Shown in pieces: positions 53,006 through 60,486 of a stretch of DNA of 62,748 bases (positions are counted from its first letter, which is position 1; every line of letters starts with the position of its first letter). The position numbers and the translations under genes were made by a program. The notes under the pieces were generated by a model. That model did no database searches, had not been told where the DNA came from, and was given only the letters and a program-made list of their open reading frames with translations. The stretch is from DASXMX01 sp036794395 (lineage in GTDB: Bacteria; Planctomycetota; Phycisphaerae; Tepidisphaerales; Tepidisphaeraceae): positions 1 through 62,748 of the forward strand of contig DAIRGS010000003.1 in NCBI GenBank assembly GCA_036794395.1, written 5' to 3'.

Positions 53006-53224
53006 ATGCTCCATCGCCTTCCACTCGTATTTGCTCGACAACCTGAAGGTGGGTTCACGGTTACCTCACCGGCTCTTCCAGAGCTTTTGACAGAAGGCGA
53101 CACACTCGAAGAGGCTTATGCCAACGTGTCTGATGCGCTGGCGACGGTAATCGAACTCTATACAGAACAAGCGCGGCCGCTTCCCGAAAGAATCAACCGA
53201 GTCCACTTTCTTCCCACTGCATGA
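53006..53224 (+). CDS. hicB: HicB-like antitoxin
   Basis: 72 aa. RLPLVFARQPEGGFTVTSPA, then LPELLTEGDTLEEAYANVSD, is the HicB RNase-H-like fold. No DNA-binding tail follows. A short frame overlapping the stop by 4 bp (53221 on) contains GTPRHPGFPR, reminiscent of a HicA C-terminus, but lacks the rest; no intact toxin is seen. Confidence 0.8.
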   Translation: MLHRLPLVFARQPEGGFTVTSPALPELLTEGDTLEEAYANVSDALATVIELYTEQARPLPERINRVHFLPTA

Positions 53225-53419
53225 CAGCGCGGTGTAATGTACAACGAGCAAATTTCTCCCAGCCCCGTTCGCGCCGAATGCCCCGTCCCATCCCGCAGAC
53301 CCCCACGCCGGGGTACAGCGGTACTCCGCGCCACCCCGGCTTTCCCCGGCGCCGCAATTCGCGACCGGAGAAGCCGAGACAATACCGATAGCACTTGTCC
53401 CAGATACCGGACCAGTCCT

Positions 53420-54526
53420 CTACACATCTTCCTCTTCAAGTGACCGCACGTAAGCCAGCGCCTCGGCGATCGTGCATACAATCGCGCCGCGCCGGCGGCC
53501 GGCTGTATCGACATCCCTTAGAAGCATCAGGTCATCAAAATCTTCGTTCTCGCGCAATCTCAGTTTTGCGCGATGACCGAGTTCTCCGGATCGGTACGCA
53601 AGGGCATCCATGTGATGGGCGATCAGGAATCGGGTTCGATCGGTGATCGTGTCTTCCAGTGCTTCGATCGCGGCGGCGGGGTGATCGGCCGGGTCGATGG
53701 CTTTGCCGATGTCGTGAAGCAATGCCGCGAGGAGGAATTCCTCGTCCCATGGCCGCTCTTGGCGCGCCAGCTCGAAAACCTGGAGGCTGTGATATAGCGC
53801 ATCGCCTTCTGGATGATGCTGCGGGTTTTGCCGGACGTTTTCCAGCGGCTGGAGGAGCAGGCGATACAGTTCCCAGCGGTCCAGCGCATCGTCGAACTTC
53901 GCCGCCTCGGCGTCGGGATCGACACCGGGATGCACGCGGCGGATTAATTCCTCCAGCTCGGCAATCGTCGCCTTTTCGATTGTCGTGCCTGTGATGGAAC
54001 TCTTGAATCCGTAGTTCACCTTGTCCATCGCATAAAGTGTAAGTTCAAATGAAAACGTATCGGCGACGTGAATGTGGGTGAAGGTTCGCTCTTCGTTGTG
54101 CTTGATGATGCGCTTCCGCTCAACCGTGAAAGTCAGCCGTTCTTCCTCCAGCACGGTTGTTACCGCTGAAGGATGATCGGTGAAGACGTGGATATCAATA
54201 TCGGAGCCCTTGCGCACGTGGCCGGTCAGCGTGCTGCCGATGAGTTTGGGACGGAAGACGCACAGCAGCCGCATCATGTGCAGGGCGGCGATGCGCATCT
54301 GGCACAGGTTTTCCAGGCGTTTGTCGCCTTCGTAGAGATTGGCCAGCGCCTGGATCTGGTCGCGGATTTCGCGGTTGGAGGGGAGATCCTTGGGGCGGAA
54401 GCGTGATTCGACGCCCAACTGGCGTGCGGCTTTGCGCTTGGCGGTGAAGTATTCGGATTCTTCGCGTGCGTACATCAGACGCGCTGCGAGCAGCGCGATC
54501 TGCCTGCGGATTCGTTCATCTGCCAT
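53420..54526 (-). CDS. Nucleotidyltransferase-HD domain protein
   Basis: 368 aa. The NTase domain (80-200) has LIGSTLTGHVRKGSDIDIHV, the GS...DxD site. The HD domain (235-330) has HPEGDALYHSLQVFELA, LLAALLHDIGKAIDPADHP and IAHHMDALAY, the H...HD...D metal site. The arrangement is like CCA-adding or RNA-repair enzymes without the tRNA-binding half. Possible roles are tRNA end repair or a nucleotide signal; the motifs do not decide it. Confidence 0.8.
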   Translation of the reverse strand: MADERIRRQIALLAARLMYAREESEYFTAKRKAARQLGVESRFRPKDLPSNREIRDQIQALANLYEGDKRLENLCQMRIAALHMMRLLCVFRPKLIGSTLTGHVRKGSDIDIHVFTDHPSAVTTVLEEERLTFTVERKRIIKHNEERTFTHIHVADTFSFELTLYAMDKVNYGFKSSITGTTIEKATIAELEELIRRVHPGVDPDAEAAKFDDALDRWELYRLLLQPLENVRQNPQHHPEGDALYHSLQVFELARQERPWDEEFLLAALLHDIGKAIDPADHPAAAIEALEDTITDRTRFLIAHHMDALAYRSGELGHRAKLRLRENEDFDDLMLLRDVDTAGRRRGAIVCTIAEALAYVRSLEEEDV

Positions 54527-54716
54527 GTCCTGTTCTCGCCGCGGATATCAAGCCCGGTTGTGCGGCGGTGGGCTGAAAATCAAAACTCGCGCGACATTCG
54601 TCGCGACGGAGGCATGTTACCACATGTATCGGATCATGCTGCAATAGCGGTCTTGCCGTTTGGGGGCTGGATCGGCTGCGGATGAGGGGCGGGCTGCGTT
54701 CATATCCAGTGATGGC

Positions 54717-54778
54717 AATGTGACAGATGGTACGAAATGTGACAAAAACAGCCCTGTCAGCGGTGTGTCACGTCACAT
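54717..54778 (+). promoter_or_regulatory. ATGTGACA operator-like repeats
   Basis: AATGTGACA at 54717-54725 and 54736-54744 (19 bp apart), plus an inverted half-site GTCACAT at 54772-54778 adjoining TGTCAC at 54766-54771. They lie 120-180 bp before the HTH gene at 54897. A binding site for a dimeric regulator is inferred. The rest of the 54527-54896 gap shows nothing else. Confidence 0.45.
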
Positions 54779-54896
54779 ATATCAATAGTTTGCTAAATAA
54801 TTCATCCAAGATTTATTTGGAATATCGGAAGGGGGTGAAGCGTACTAATGGTGCGAACATATCCCTAACATGCCCGTTCCGGGCAAGGAGAATTTC

Positions 54897-55496
54897 ATGT
54901 CTGATCTGAATGAAGGCGGCTCTGAGAATGGCGGTGTGATTGAGACTTCCGGCTCATCGTCAGGGGATGCTGCGGGGGCGAAGGATGCGGCGCGCGAGGC
55001 GCTGGGAGAGTTGGTGCGTGCGGTTGCGACGCCGGCCGGCGGAGGGCAGCCGGCACAGTTGACGCCGCTCCAGGCGACGGTGATGGAGAAACTGTCGATC
55101 GGGATGCGCATCACGGACATCTCCAATCTGTTGAAGGTATCGCGTAACACGATCTACCGATGGCTGAAGGCCGATCCAAGAGTTCGGGCGGCTTACAACC
55201 GCTGGAAGCAGGTCTGTGCGCAGTCCGCCGAGACGCGGCTGCTGGCGATGCAGGATACGGCGCTGGATATCGTGCTCGAGCAACTGGAGGTCAAGCGGGA
55301 CGGACGATTGGCCCTCACGCTGCTGCGCCACCTCGGTGTTCTAAAGCCGCCCAGCATTCAAGCCGCGACCGAGGAATGGGCGGAGCGGGAGATTGAAGCC
55401 GAGCGGATGATGGCGGAAGGAAACCTGACGCGGTTCGTGGAGGAGGCGCGGGAGGCGGGGAAGGGGAAAGATGAATCGGATGCGAAATCCGAATGA
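54897..55496 (+). CDS. Helix-turn-helix protein, terminase-small-subunit-like
   Basis: 199 aa from the ATG at 54897 (AAGGAG upstream). After a Gly/Ser-rich start, residues 55-105 form an HTH (LTPLQATVMEKLSIGMRITD, ISNLLKVSRNTIYRWLKADP). Helices follow (LAMQDTALDIVLEQLEVKRD, GRLALTLLRHLGVLKPPS). This pattern is shared by phage terminase small subunits and planctomycete chromosomal HTH proteins. No phage genes are nearby, so a regulator is likelier. Confidence 0.65.
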   Translation: MSDLNEGGSENGGVIETSGSSSGDAAGAKDAAREALGELVRAVATPAGGGQPAQLTPLQATVMEKLSIGMRITDISNLLKVSRNTIYRWLKADPRVRAAYNRWKQVCAQSAETRLLAMQDTALDIVLEQLEVKRDGRLALTLLRHLGVLKPPSIQAATEEWAEREIEAERMMAEGNLTRFVEEAREAGKGKDESDAKSE

Positions 55497-55595
55497 CGAA
55501 AGGAGGTAGGGCGGTTTCGGTTCGCTGTGAGCGAGAGGAGGATAGGTGGGGAATTGCTTACAGTCTTCGTGCCGAATTTCACATGACTCGATCGG

Positions 55596-55645
55596 CGGTA
55601 GTGGGTCAGTTTGAAGTATCCGGTTTTTGTGGTGGCATGGATTTT
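55596..55645 (+). repeat. Dispersed repeat family B, copy 1
   Basis: CGGTAGTGGGTCAG and the following 36 bp match 57197-57245 with about ten differences. The repeat precedes the gene at 55675. Confidence 0.7.
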
Positions 55646-55674
55646 ATCTGGGAGGCCGGAAAGATACGATTCGC

Positions 55675-56097
55675 ATGATGATGGATGATGGATTCGTCAG
55701 GGCGTTTTTTGCCTCGTACCTTCATCGATTGGCGTCGATGGTTGAAGCGACAGAGGCTTTTGCGTTCGGGTTGAGTGAAGGCAAAGACGATGTCCACTTC
55801 GCTCTCATTCAGCATATTCGCCCCGGCGGGGCAAAACCCGAGGTTATGGAGACGGCTCGAAGAGCATTCATCGAGATTGCGCGGCCGTGTGTGGCGGCCG
55901 GAAAGTCCGGAGCGATTGAGATCGAGGAACTCGATCACGGAAAACCGCCACAATTTTGTCTGGTTGTGCCCCTCGTGGATCGGCAGCGCGTCGCCGGTGT
56001 CATCGGGCTCATCTCCCGCTGCGAGAACATGGACCAGGCAAAGAGGAAACTCGCGGTGATTTCGGTGTGGGCACCGCGACTCGGCGACTCGCGCTAG
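55675..56097 (+). CDS. Hypothetical GAF-like domain protein
   Basis: 140 aa from the ATG at 55675, or two codons later. AFFASYLHRLASMVEATEAF, FALIQHIRPGGAKPEVMETA and PQFCLVVPLVDRQRVAGVIG are GAF-like in spacing (helix, strand pair, then the VPLVDRQRVAGVI strand). The reading frame extends left into the family B repeat, but that part is not convincing coding sequence. Function unknown. Confidence 0.5.
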   Translation: MMMDDGFVRAFFASYLHRLASMVEATEAFAFGLSEGKDDVHFALIQHIRPGGAKPEVMETARRAFIEIARPCVAAGKSGAIEIEELDHGKPPQFCLVVPLVDRQRVAGVIGLISRCENMDQAKRKLAVISVWAPRLGDSR

Positions 56098-56111
56098 TGA
56101 ATCCCTCGCCC

Positions 56112-56280
56112 CTAATCAATTAGCCCCACCAATCCCTCAAGTTTCAATAGATGGCCCGTGAGGCCATCGGCCATCGCGGGGCGTAACTCCGAGGCTCTGG
56201 TGAATTCGGCAGAAGTTGTAGTGCATGAAGTGAAGGGCGATGTTGAATTCGTGATTCTCGACGTTCGTTGAAAAGGCGTT
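56112..56280 (-). pseudogene. Transposase 3' remnant 1
   Basis: Minus-strand frames read NVENHEFNIALHFMHYNFCR, IHQSLGVTP and, after removal of one C (frameshift), AMADGLTGHLLKLEGLVGLI. This is the C-terminus of an IS1-like/DDE transposase ending HYNFCRxHxxLxVTPAMxxG. The catalytic domain is absent. Confidence 0.7.
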
Positions 56281-56282
56281 GG

Positions 56283-56651
56283 TCAGCCTGGTAGATCGCC
56301 GCATTGCTTTCGGCATTCCGGGCAGACGCCGCTGGTGTTGGCGGTGAGATCGTAGCCGCACTGTCGGCACAAATGGGGATTGGCTTCGAGGACGAAGCGA
56401 TTCAGGGTCGCGAATTGAATGTGGGTGATCACTGCCCAAACGCCGAGCCATGGCGCAAGAAAGATGCAACCCAGCGGCGTCTTAAATCGAAACATCGCCA
56501 AGAGGAGAAGGGCCGTGTTGCCAAGATGCGCCAGGAGGATGCCCCAGAATCGCGGACTTCGACGTGCTTTCCGATAGGCAAGCCGCAAGGCTTCTGCACG
56601 CTCTGCGGGGTTTGCCCTGCAAACGGACGGCATGTTTCTGGCGAACAGCAC
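56283..56651 (-). CDS. Small membrane protein with C-terminal zinc ribbon
   Basis: 122 aa. Two hydrophobic helices (FWGILLAHLGNTALLLLAMF; CIFLAPWLGVWAVI) and a C-terminal CRQCGYDLTANTSGVCPECR, a four-Cys ribbon common in planctomycete membrane proteins. Function unknown. Bracketed by two transposase remnants. Confidence 0.65.
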   Translation of the reverse strand: MLFARNMPSVCRANPAERAEALRLAYRKARRSPRFWGILLAHLGNTALLLLAMFRFKTPLGCIFLAPWLGVWAVITHIQFATLNRFVLEANPHLCRQCGYDLTANTSGVCPECRKQCGDLPG

Positions 56652-56660
56652 GCACTGGTT

Positions 56661-56742
56661 TTACCCGATCAGCGCCGCCGGTTCCTCAAGTTCCCAAACA
56701 TGAGTGGTGCGGCAAGGGGGTATTGCGGGCGTGATGCGAAGG
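56661..56742 (-). pseudogene. Transposase 3' remnant 2
   Basis: Minus strand reads LRITPAIPPCRTTHVWELEE and PAALIG, then stop. It is the same transposase tail as the remnants at 56112 and 57663. It ends 10 bp before the start of the small membrane gene. Confidence 0.65.
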
Positions 56743-56916
56743 CCCCCGTTGCGTTCTTGTTTCTTGGTAACTTTCATATGTTGACGCAGGGGAGTGAGAT
56801 CATTTTCCCGAATGGGTTAGTTGCAGCACGTGGAGGATCCGGGCCGGCGCTGGGTACAGCTCTGGCCCGGCGTGGGGTGGGGTTGGGTGAGTTGGCGTTA
56901 TTGTTGGCGGGATGTG

Positions 56917-57192
56917 CTATGAGGAGAGCGCATATGGGGAGATGGTGGTTCCGCATTCGGGGAAGGTGCCGCTGGTGTTGGCGGTGAGCGAGTGCGCGCA
57001 GCCGACGCAAAGTCTCTTTGACGCCCTGCGTTGCTTGAGTGATGGGCGGCATACAAGCCAGATCACGGTGGTCACGACCGGCATCGTGAGGATGCATATG
57101 AAGCCGAAAAGCCAAGCGAGAGGGATCAAGCCGTACCGATAGGTGTCCTCGGGATCGTGACCGGCCAGCATCCGAACGGTAGTCATTGTCAC
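56917..57192 (-). CDS. Small membrane protein with degenerate zinc ribbon
   Basis: 91 aa. One clear membrane helix (LAWLFGFICILTMPVVTTVI). The tail CVGCAHSLTANTSGTFPECG keeps three of the four Cys; the third is Phe. Related to the 56283 protein by its tail. Possibly decaying. The stretch 56743-56916 between them holds no gene I can support. Confidence 0.5.
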   Translation of the reverse strand: MTMTTVRMLAGHDPEDTYRYGLIPLAWLFGFICILTMPVVTTVIWLVCRPSLKQRRASKRLCVGCAHSLTANTSGTFPECGTTISPYALSS

Positions 57193-57196
57193 GATT

Positions 57197-57245
57197 CGGT
57201 AGTGGGTCAGGTTGAAATATCAGGATTTTTCGGCGGCACGGATTT
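57197..57245 (+). repeat. Dispersed repeat family B, copy 2
   Basis: Begins CGGTAGTGGGTCAGGTTGAA and aligns with 55596-55645. It overlaps the 3' end of the minus-strand gene at 57207, whose last residues (VPPKNPDIST) are encoded by the repeat. Confidence 0.7.
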
Positions 57246-57653
57246 CGATCGCATCATCCATCGACCGAACTTCGTGGCAGGCAGGAGGAGAAAGAATATG
57301 GCAAGCAGCCAGAACGGTAAGCCGATCATGCCCCAATCCGCCGCACGATGATATGAAAATCCCAAACGGTTTAGAAAAGACTCGTGAGGTAGAATGGGCT
57401 TTCCCATTGGTTGGCTTGCCCATCTCCAATGCGTTGGACGCGGGATCGTCCCGGGAGGCGGAGGGGACATCTGGTAATGGGATATGAGAATGATTCCCTT
57501 CAATGATCCGATCGCGATGTCCGCGTGAACTTCATTAGATGCCGTGCGGTACAACGTGCTCTTAACGAAGTGGTTCCGCACCCACAGCACGACCGTTGCG
57601 GCGCACAGCAGCAGCGACAGAAAAGACGCAATGGAAAAGAGGCGGCGGCGCAC
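57207..57653 (-). CDS. Small membrane protein, probably truncated
   Basis: 148 aa. Opens MRRRLFSIASFLSLLLCAAT with VVLWVRN next, a start typical of a planctomycete two-helix family, with a second helix WGMIGLPFWLLAIFFLLLPA. Relatives usually end in a CPxCGYDLR...CPECG ribbon (from memory); here the tail is replaced by sequence from the family B repeat. Confidence 0.55.
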   Translation of the reverse strand: MRRRLFSIASFLSLLLCAATVVLWVRNHFVKSTLYRTASNEVHADIAIGSLKGIILISHYQMSPPPPGTIPRPTHWRWASQPMGKPILPHESFLNRLGFSYHRAADWGMIGLPFWLLAIFFLLLPATKFGRWMMRSKSVPPKNPDIST

Positions 57654-57662
57654 CGTTACAGT

Positions 57663-57743
57663 TTACCCGATCAGCTTCACTTGTTCCTCAAGTTCCCATA
57701 CATGATCGGTGGGGCCAGCGGCCATCGCGGGCGTGACGCGCAC
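57663..57743 (-). pseudogene. Transposase 3' remnant 3
   Basis: Minus strand reads VRVTPAMAAGPTDHVWELEE and QVKLIG, then stop: the best-preserved of the three tails. It ends 9 bp before the start of the 57207 gene. The following 57744-58013 holds only a weak plus frame (57773) with a signal-like start, not accepted as a gene. Confidence 0.7.
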
Positions 57744-58013
57744 CCGATCCCATCAAAAGACTCAAGACCAGCATGACCTTTATCACCGCCCGTTGGGCAA
57801 TGATCCTCAGCATTTTCGCCATCTTCCAAGTTGCCGTCTCTCGATCCTCGGCCTGCTCACAAGCCGAAGGCCGAGGCGGTCTTCGAGCAGGTGTGGCAAA
57901 CGTCCAGATCGAAGCGGGCCTCGAGATGCGGGGCAGGGGAAGGCGAATGATGAATGAAGTGGGCCGCATGCCTGTGATTGCGACGGGTTGCACGCGGCGA
58001 TAATGTCCCAAGT

Positions 58014-58436
58014 ATGGCGGCAGACGAAGGGCGGGAAATAGAATCTGAATTGCGGCGCATCCTAGAACGCACGGATGTCGATGCCGCCTATGACGCCTTG
58101 CCGGGTTGCATGGGTGGAAAGATCCTGAATGCAGACATGGCGCGGGAGTTATCGCCACGATATAAGACGATCGCTGACCGAATCGCATTTACTCACGCCA
58201 CTTATGCGCCCGCCCGCGACTATGTTTTCAATCGCTACATGCGAACCATAAAATCAAGTCGCGGCAAGTTGGCGATGATCCTTGCAGGGGGTGCAGCGTC
58301 GGGGAAATGTACTTCGGTTCGGGGTCTCCTGGAACGTGCGGACTTGGTCTTCGATAGCAATTGCGCGGAGTTTCAAACCGCGAATAAAGGGTCGGGAGTC
58401 TTTGATTCTGATCGTCGGTCTGTTATGCTGCTTTGA
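58014..58436 (+). pseudogene. P-loop (zeta-toxin/kinase-like) gene cut by RAYT cassette
   Basis: Starts MAADEGREIESELRRILERT. The Walker A region LAMILAGGAASGKCTSVRGL and ADLVFDSNCAEFQTA follow, as in zeta-toxin-like kinases. At 58386 the native sequence ends at the left inverted repeat of the RAYT cassette, and the last 17 residues come from the cassette. The remaining half is not recognisable after 59131. Walker A has Lys-Cys where Lys-Ser/Thr is usual. Confidence 0.6.
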
Positions 58437-59131
58437 TGCCCAGACGCCTGCGTCTTGCCACCGGTGGGATGGTTTATCATGTGCTCAATCGCGCCGTGGG
58501 AAAGGGCCGCATCTTTGAGGACGAGGGTGACTACCTTGCCATGGAGCGGGTGATCGAACGGACGTGTGAGCGGGTGCCGATGCGCATCGTGAGCTACTGC
58601 CTCATGCCAACCCACTGGCACATGATTCTCTGGCCGAAGAAGGATGGGGAACTGAGTGAATTCATGCGGCTGCTGACCGTCACGCACACGCAGCGTTGGC
58701 ATGCCCATCATCACTCAGCGGGCACCGGGCCGCTGTACCAGGGCCGGTTCAAAAGTTTTCCTATTCAGCGAGATGACCATTTTCTGATTGCCTGCCGGTA
58801 TGTGGAACGCAATGCGCTGCGGGCGAATCTCGTCGGGTCCGCCGGGAAATGGCCGTGGTGCAGCCTGGCCAGGCGAAATGCCAAAATGAGGCCGGCGTGG
58901 CTGATGCCGCCGGATCAGTGGCCGGTCGAGCCACCTGGCAACTGGGCGGCGCGCGTCGATCGCGCCCAGTCCGCGGCGGAAATGGATGCGATCCAGTTGT
59001 GCGTCAAACGCGGCCGGCCTTTCGGCGATGATCGATGGCAACGCCGCACGGCTGAAAAGCTGGCGCTGGAATCCACGCTGCGGCCGCGGGGGCGGCAATG
59101 GATTCATCCGATCAAAGACTCCCGACCCTTT
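58386..59131 (+). mobile_element. RAYT transposase cassette with 21-bp terminal inverted repeats
   Basis: 58386-58406 (AAAGGGTCGGGAGTCTTTGA plus T) and 59111-59131 are perfect inverse complements. They enclose one gene for a REP-associated tyrosine transposase, which fits the idea of a REP-flanked RAYT unit moving as a cassette. Confidence 0.8.
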
Positions 59132-59134
59132 TGA
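58436..59134 (+). CDS. rayT: REP-associated tyrosine transposase (Y1/HUH, RAYT)
   Basis: 232 aa. GGMVYHVLNRAVGKGRIFED, the HUH motif YCLMPTHWHMILWP, GPLYQGRFKSFPI and ACRYVERNALRANLV with the Tyr nucleophile region. Y1 transposases nick single-stranded REP hairpins. The C-terminal residues IKDSRPF are encoded by the right inverted repeat. It appears intact and may still act on genomic REP copies. Confidence 0.9.
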   Translation: MPRRLRLATGGMVYHVLNRAVGKGRIFEDEGDYLAMERVIERTCERVPMRIVSYCLMPTHWHMILWPKKDGELSEFMRLLTVTHTQRWHAHHHSAGTGPLYQGRFKSFPIQRDDHFLIACRYVERNALRANLVGSAGKWPWCSLARRNAKMRPAWLMPPDQWPVEPPGNWAARVDRAQSAAEMDAIQLCVKRGRPFGDDRWQRRTAEKLALESTLRPRGRQWIHPIKDSRPF

Positions 59135-59290
59135 CTTCTCTTTTGACTTCTTTACATACATACCAGATTCTCCGACACATGGAACAATTCAACCCAGATC
59201 TCCTATGCCGTTATCCGCGTACCGAACGGCGCATGCGGTTACTGGTCCGCTCTGGGTATTTGTTACTGATTGACGCCAAATAGGACGAAT

Positions 59291-59773
59291 ATGGCTTGGA
59301 TCTTTCAATTAGGTGCTGAGTTCGGCGATGATTACATTGCTGCAACGGAATTTGCGCGATTCTTTGAGCACACACTATGGCGTGTACGGACTGAGCCGCT
59401 GTTTGAGACTATAATCCGATCGGGCGTTCAATCCGGTGAAAGTGGAAAATGGTGGGCCATTGCAAGCCCGACCGGTGTGAGCACGTCCGGTGTTTCGAGT
59501 GTCGACGAAGCCCAAAGGCTGAGTGATATCGGGTTTTTACTTTACGAGAAGCTACGAAGCGCGCCTCCTTATCGATTCGCGGCAGTTGGTTTTGAAGTCT
59601 TCGATTTTAGGGATGTTGAGGATCTCCCTGCAATAATCTCACTGCCGCAGACAAACGGATTAGTGTTATCACAGGCACTGTGGACGACGTTCGGAAGGCC
59701 TCTAATGTATGTTCCATTTAGTGATGGATACTGGTGGAATCCATATCGGGGAGAGCAGTTTCGTCGATGCTGA
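59291..59773 (+). CDS. Hypothetical protein, unknown
   Basis: 160 aa from the ATG at 59291. AWIFQLGAEFGDDYIAATEF, KWWAIASPTGVSTSGVSSVD and EDLPAIISLPQTNGLVLSQA show a mixed alpha/beta protein without a known motif. It is more AT-rich than its neighbours, which suggests foreign origin. It could be an immunity-type or lineage-specific protein; no evidence for either. Confidence 0.55.
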   Translation: MAWIFQLGAEFGDDYIAATEFARFFEHTLWRVRTEPLFETIIRSGVQSGESGKWWAIASPTGVSTSGVSSVDEAQRLSDIGFLLYEKLRSAPPYRFAAVGFEVFDFRDVEDLPAIISLPQTNGLVLSQALWTTFGRPLMYVPFSDGYWWNPYRGEQFRRC

Positions 59774-60130
59774 AAAGGTGGCGCCCACGAATGACTTTAT
59801 CCGTAAGTGCGTGCCGTATCTATATTTATAAGATTTTCGTAAGACTCGACCCGTGTGGTCAAAATATTCAGCCGCCGGAAAGTGGCGGCTGACAAGGGCC
59901 AAACGACGGCATTCGGAAGAACGTCGAACGCCGTTTGCCTGTTGACAAAGTGGATAGCGGAGCCTTCTCGCCACGCGAAGTGTGGCGCGCGGGTCGGGCC
60001 GGAAGTTTTGTCGGGTGGTTACGCCGCCGCGCGGTGGTAGAACTAGGCGGAAAAGGGGCCATTCCTAATTCTCACTTATGTCCACAATTAGGAGTGTCCC
60101 TTTGTCGTCTTCCCGTTTTCGTCTTTTGTA
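59774..60130. other. Gene-free stretch with one hairpin
   Basis: CAGCCGCC (59869-59876) pairs with GGCGGCTG (59884-59891), a likely terminator-type hairpin. Otherwise no gene or repeat is visible until the family A repeat at 60131. Confidence 0.5.
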
Positions 60131-60280
60131 TCGAAACTTGGTTTTCCCATATCTCACCCGTCGCCGGTGGTCAACTCCCTCGATCATGGGCTGGAAGCCC
60201 CATGCCACGCCGTCCGGGGAGACGCCCCTTGCTTCTTATATCTTCACGGAATTGCGCGGAATCATGCACGGTCACTTAGG
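60131..60280 (+). repeat. Dispersed repeat family A, copy 3
   Basis: TCGAAACTTGGTTTTCCCAT opens the copy. A GGGCTGGAAGCCC hairpin sits in the middle and GCGCGGAATCATGCACGGTC closes it. It is closest to unit 2a (43950-44086) read in reverse (shared CTCCCTCGATCATGGGCTG). Confidence 0.75.
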
Positions 60281-60311
60281 GCTGGGGTGTGGCGGACCTG
60301 CTGAATCATCT

Positions 60312-60413
60312 TGTGGCACCGCCGCCCTCGGCTATGTTCGACCGAAGTTGGAAGTCCGGCGACAAATAGCCATCTGCCTGCGGCAGATCACAGCCGAGGG
60401 CGGCTGTGCCACA
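60312..60413. repeat. 22-bp inverted repeat (21/22) with inner hairpin
   Basis: 60312-60333 and 60392-60413 are reverse complements except for one base (core GCCGCCCTCGGCT). An inner ATCTGCC-TGC-GGCAGAT hairpin (60372-60388) lies in the loop. This resembles another dispersed planctomycete intergenic palindrome. It stands upstream of the esterase gene. Confidence 0.75.
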
Positions 60414-60486
60414 TGGATCGCCGGGGGTTGGCGGTTGGATTGGGCGTTGAGAATGTGTGGCGTTGATTGTTGGTGGAAGGGGTGCG

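Noticed and set aside
57773..58003. Plus-strand frame of 76 codons with a signal-like start
   Set aside because: Composition after residue 30 is not protein-like, and there is no ribosome site or family.
59098..59283. Plus-strand frame of 61 codons after the RAYT gene, possibly the lost half of the interrupted gene
   Set aside because: No recognisable similarity to kinase C-termini; starts inside the cassette repeat.
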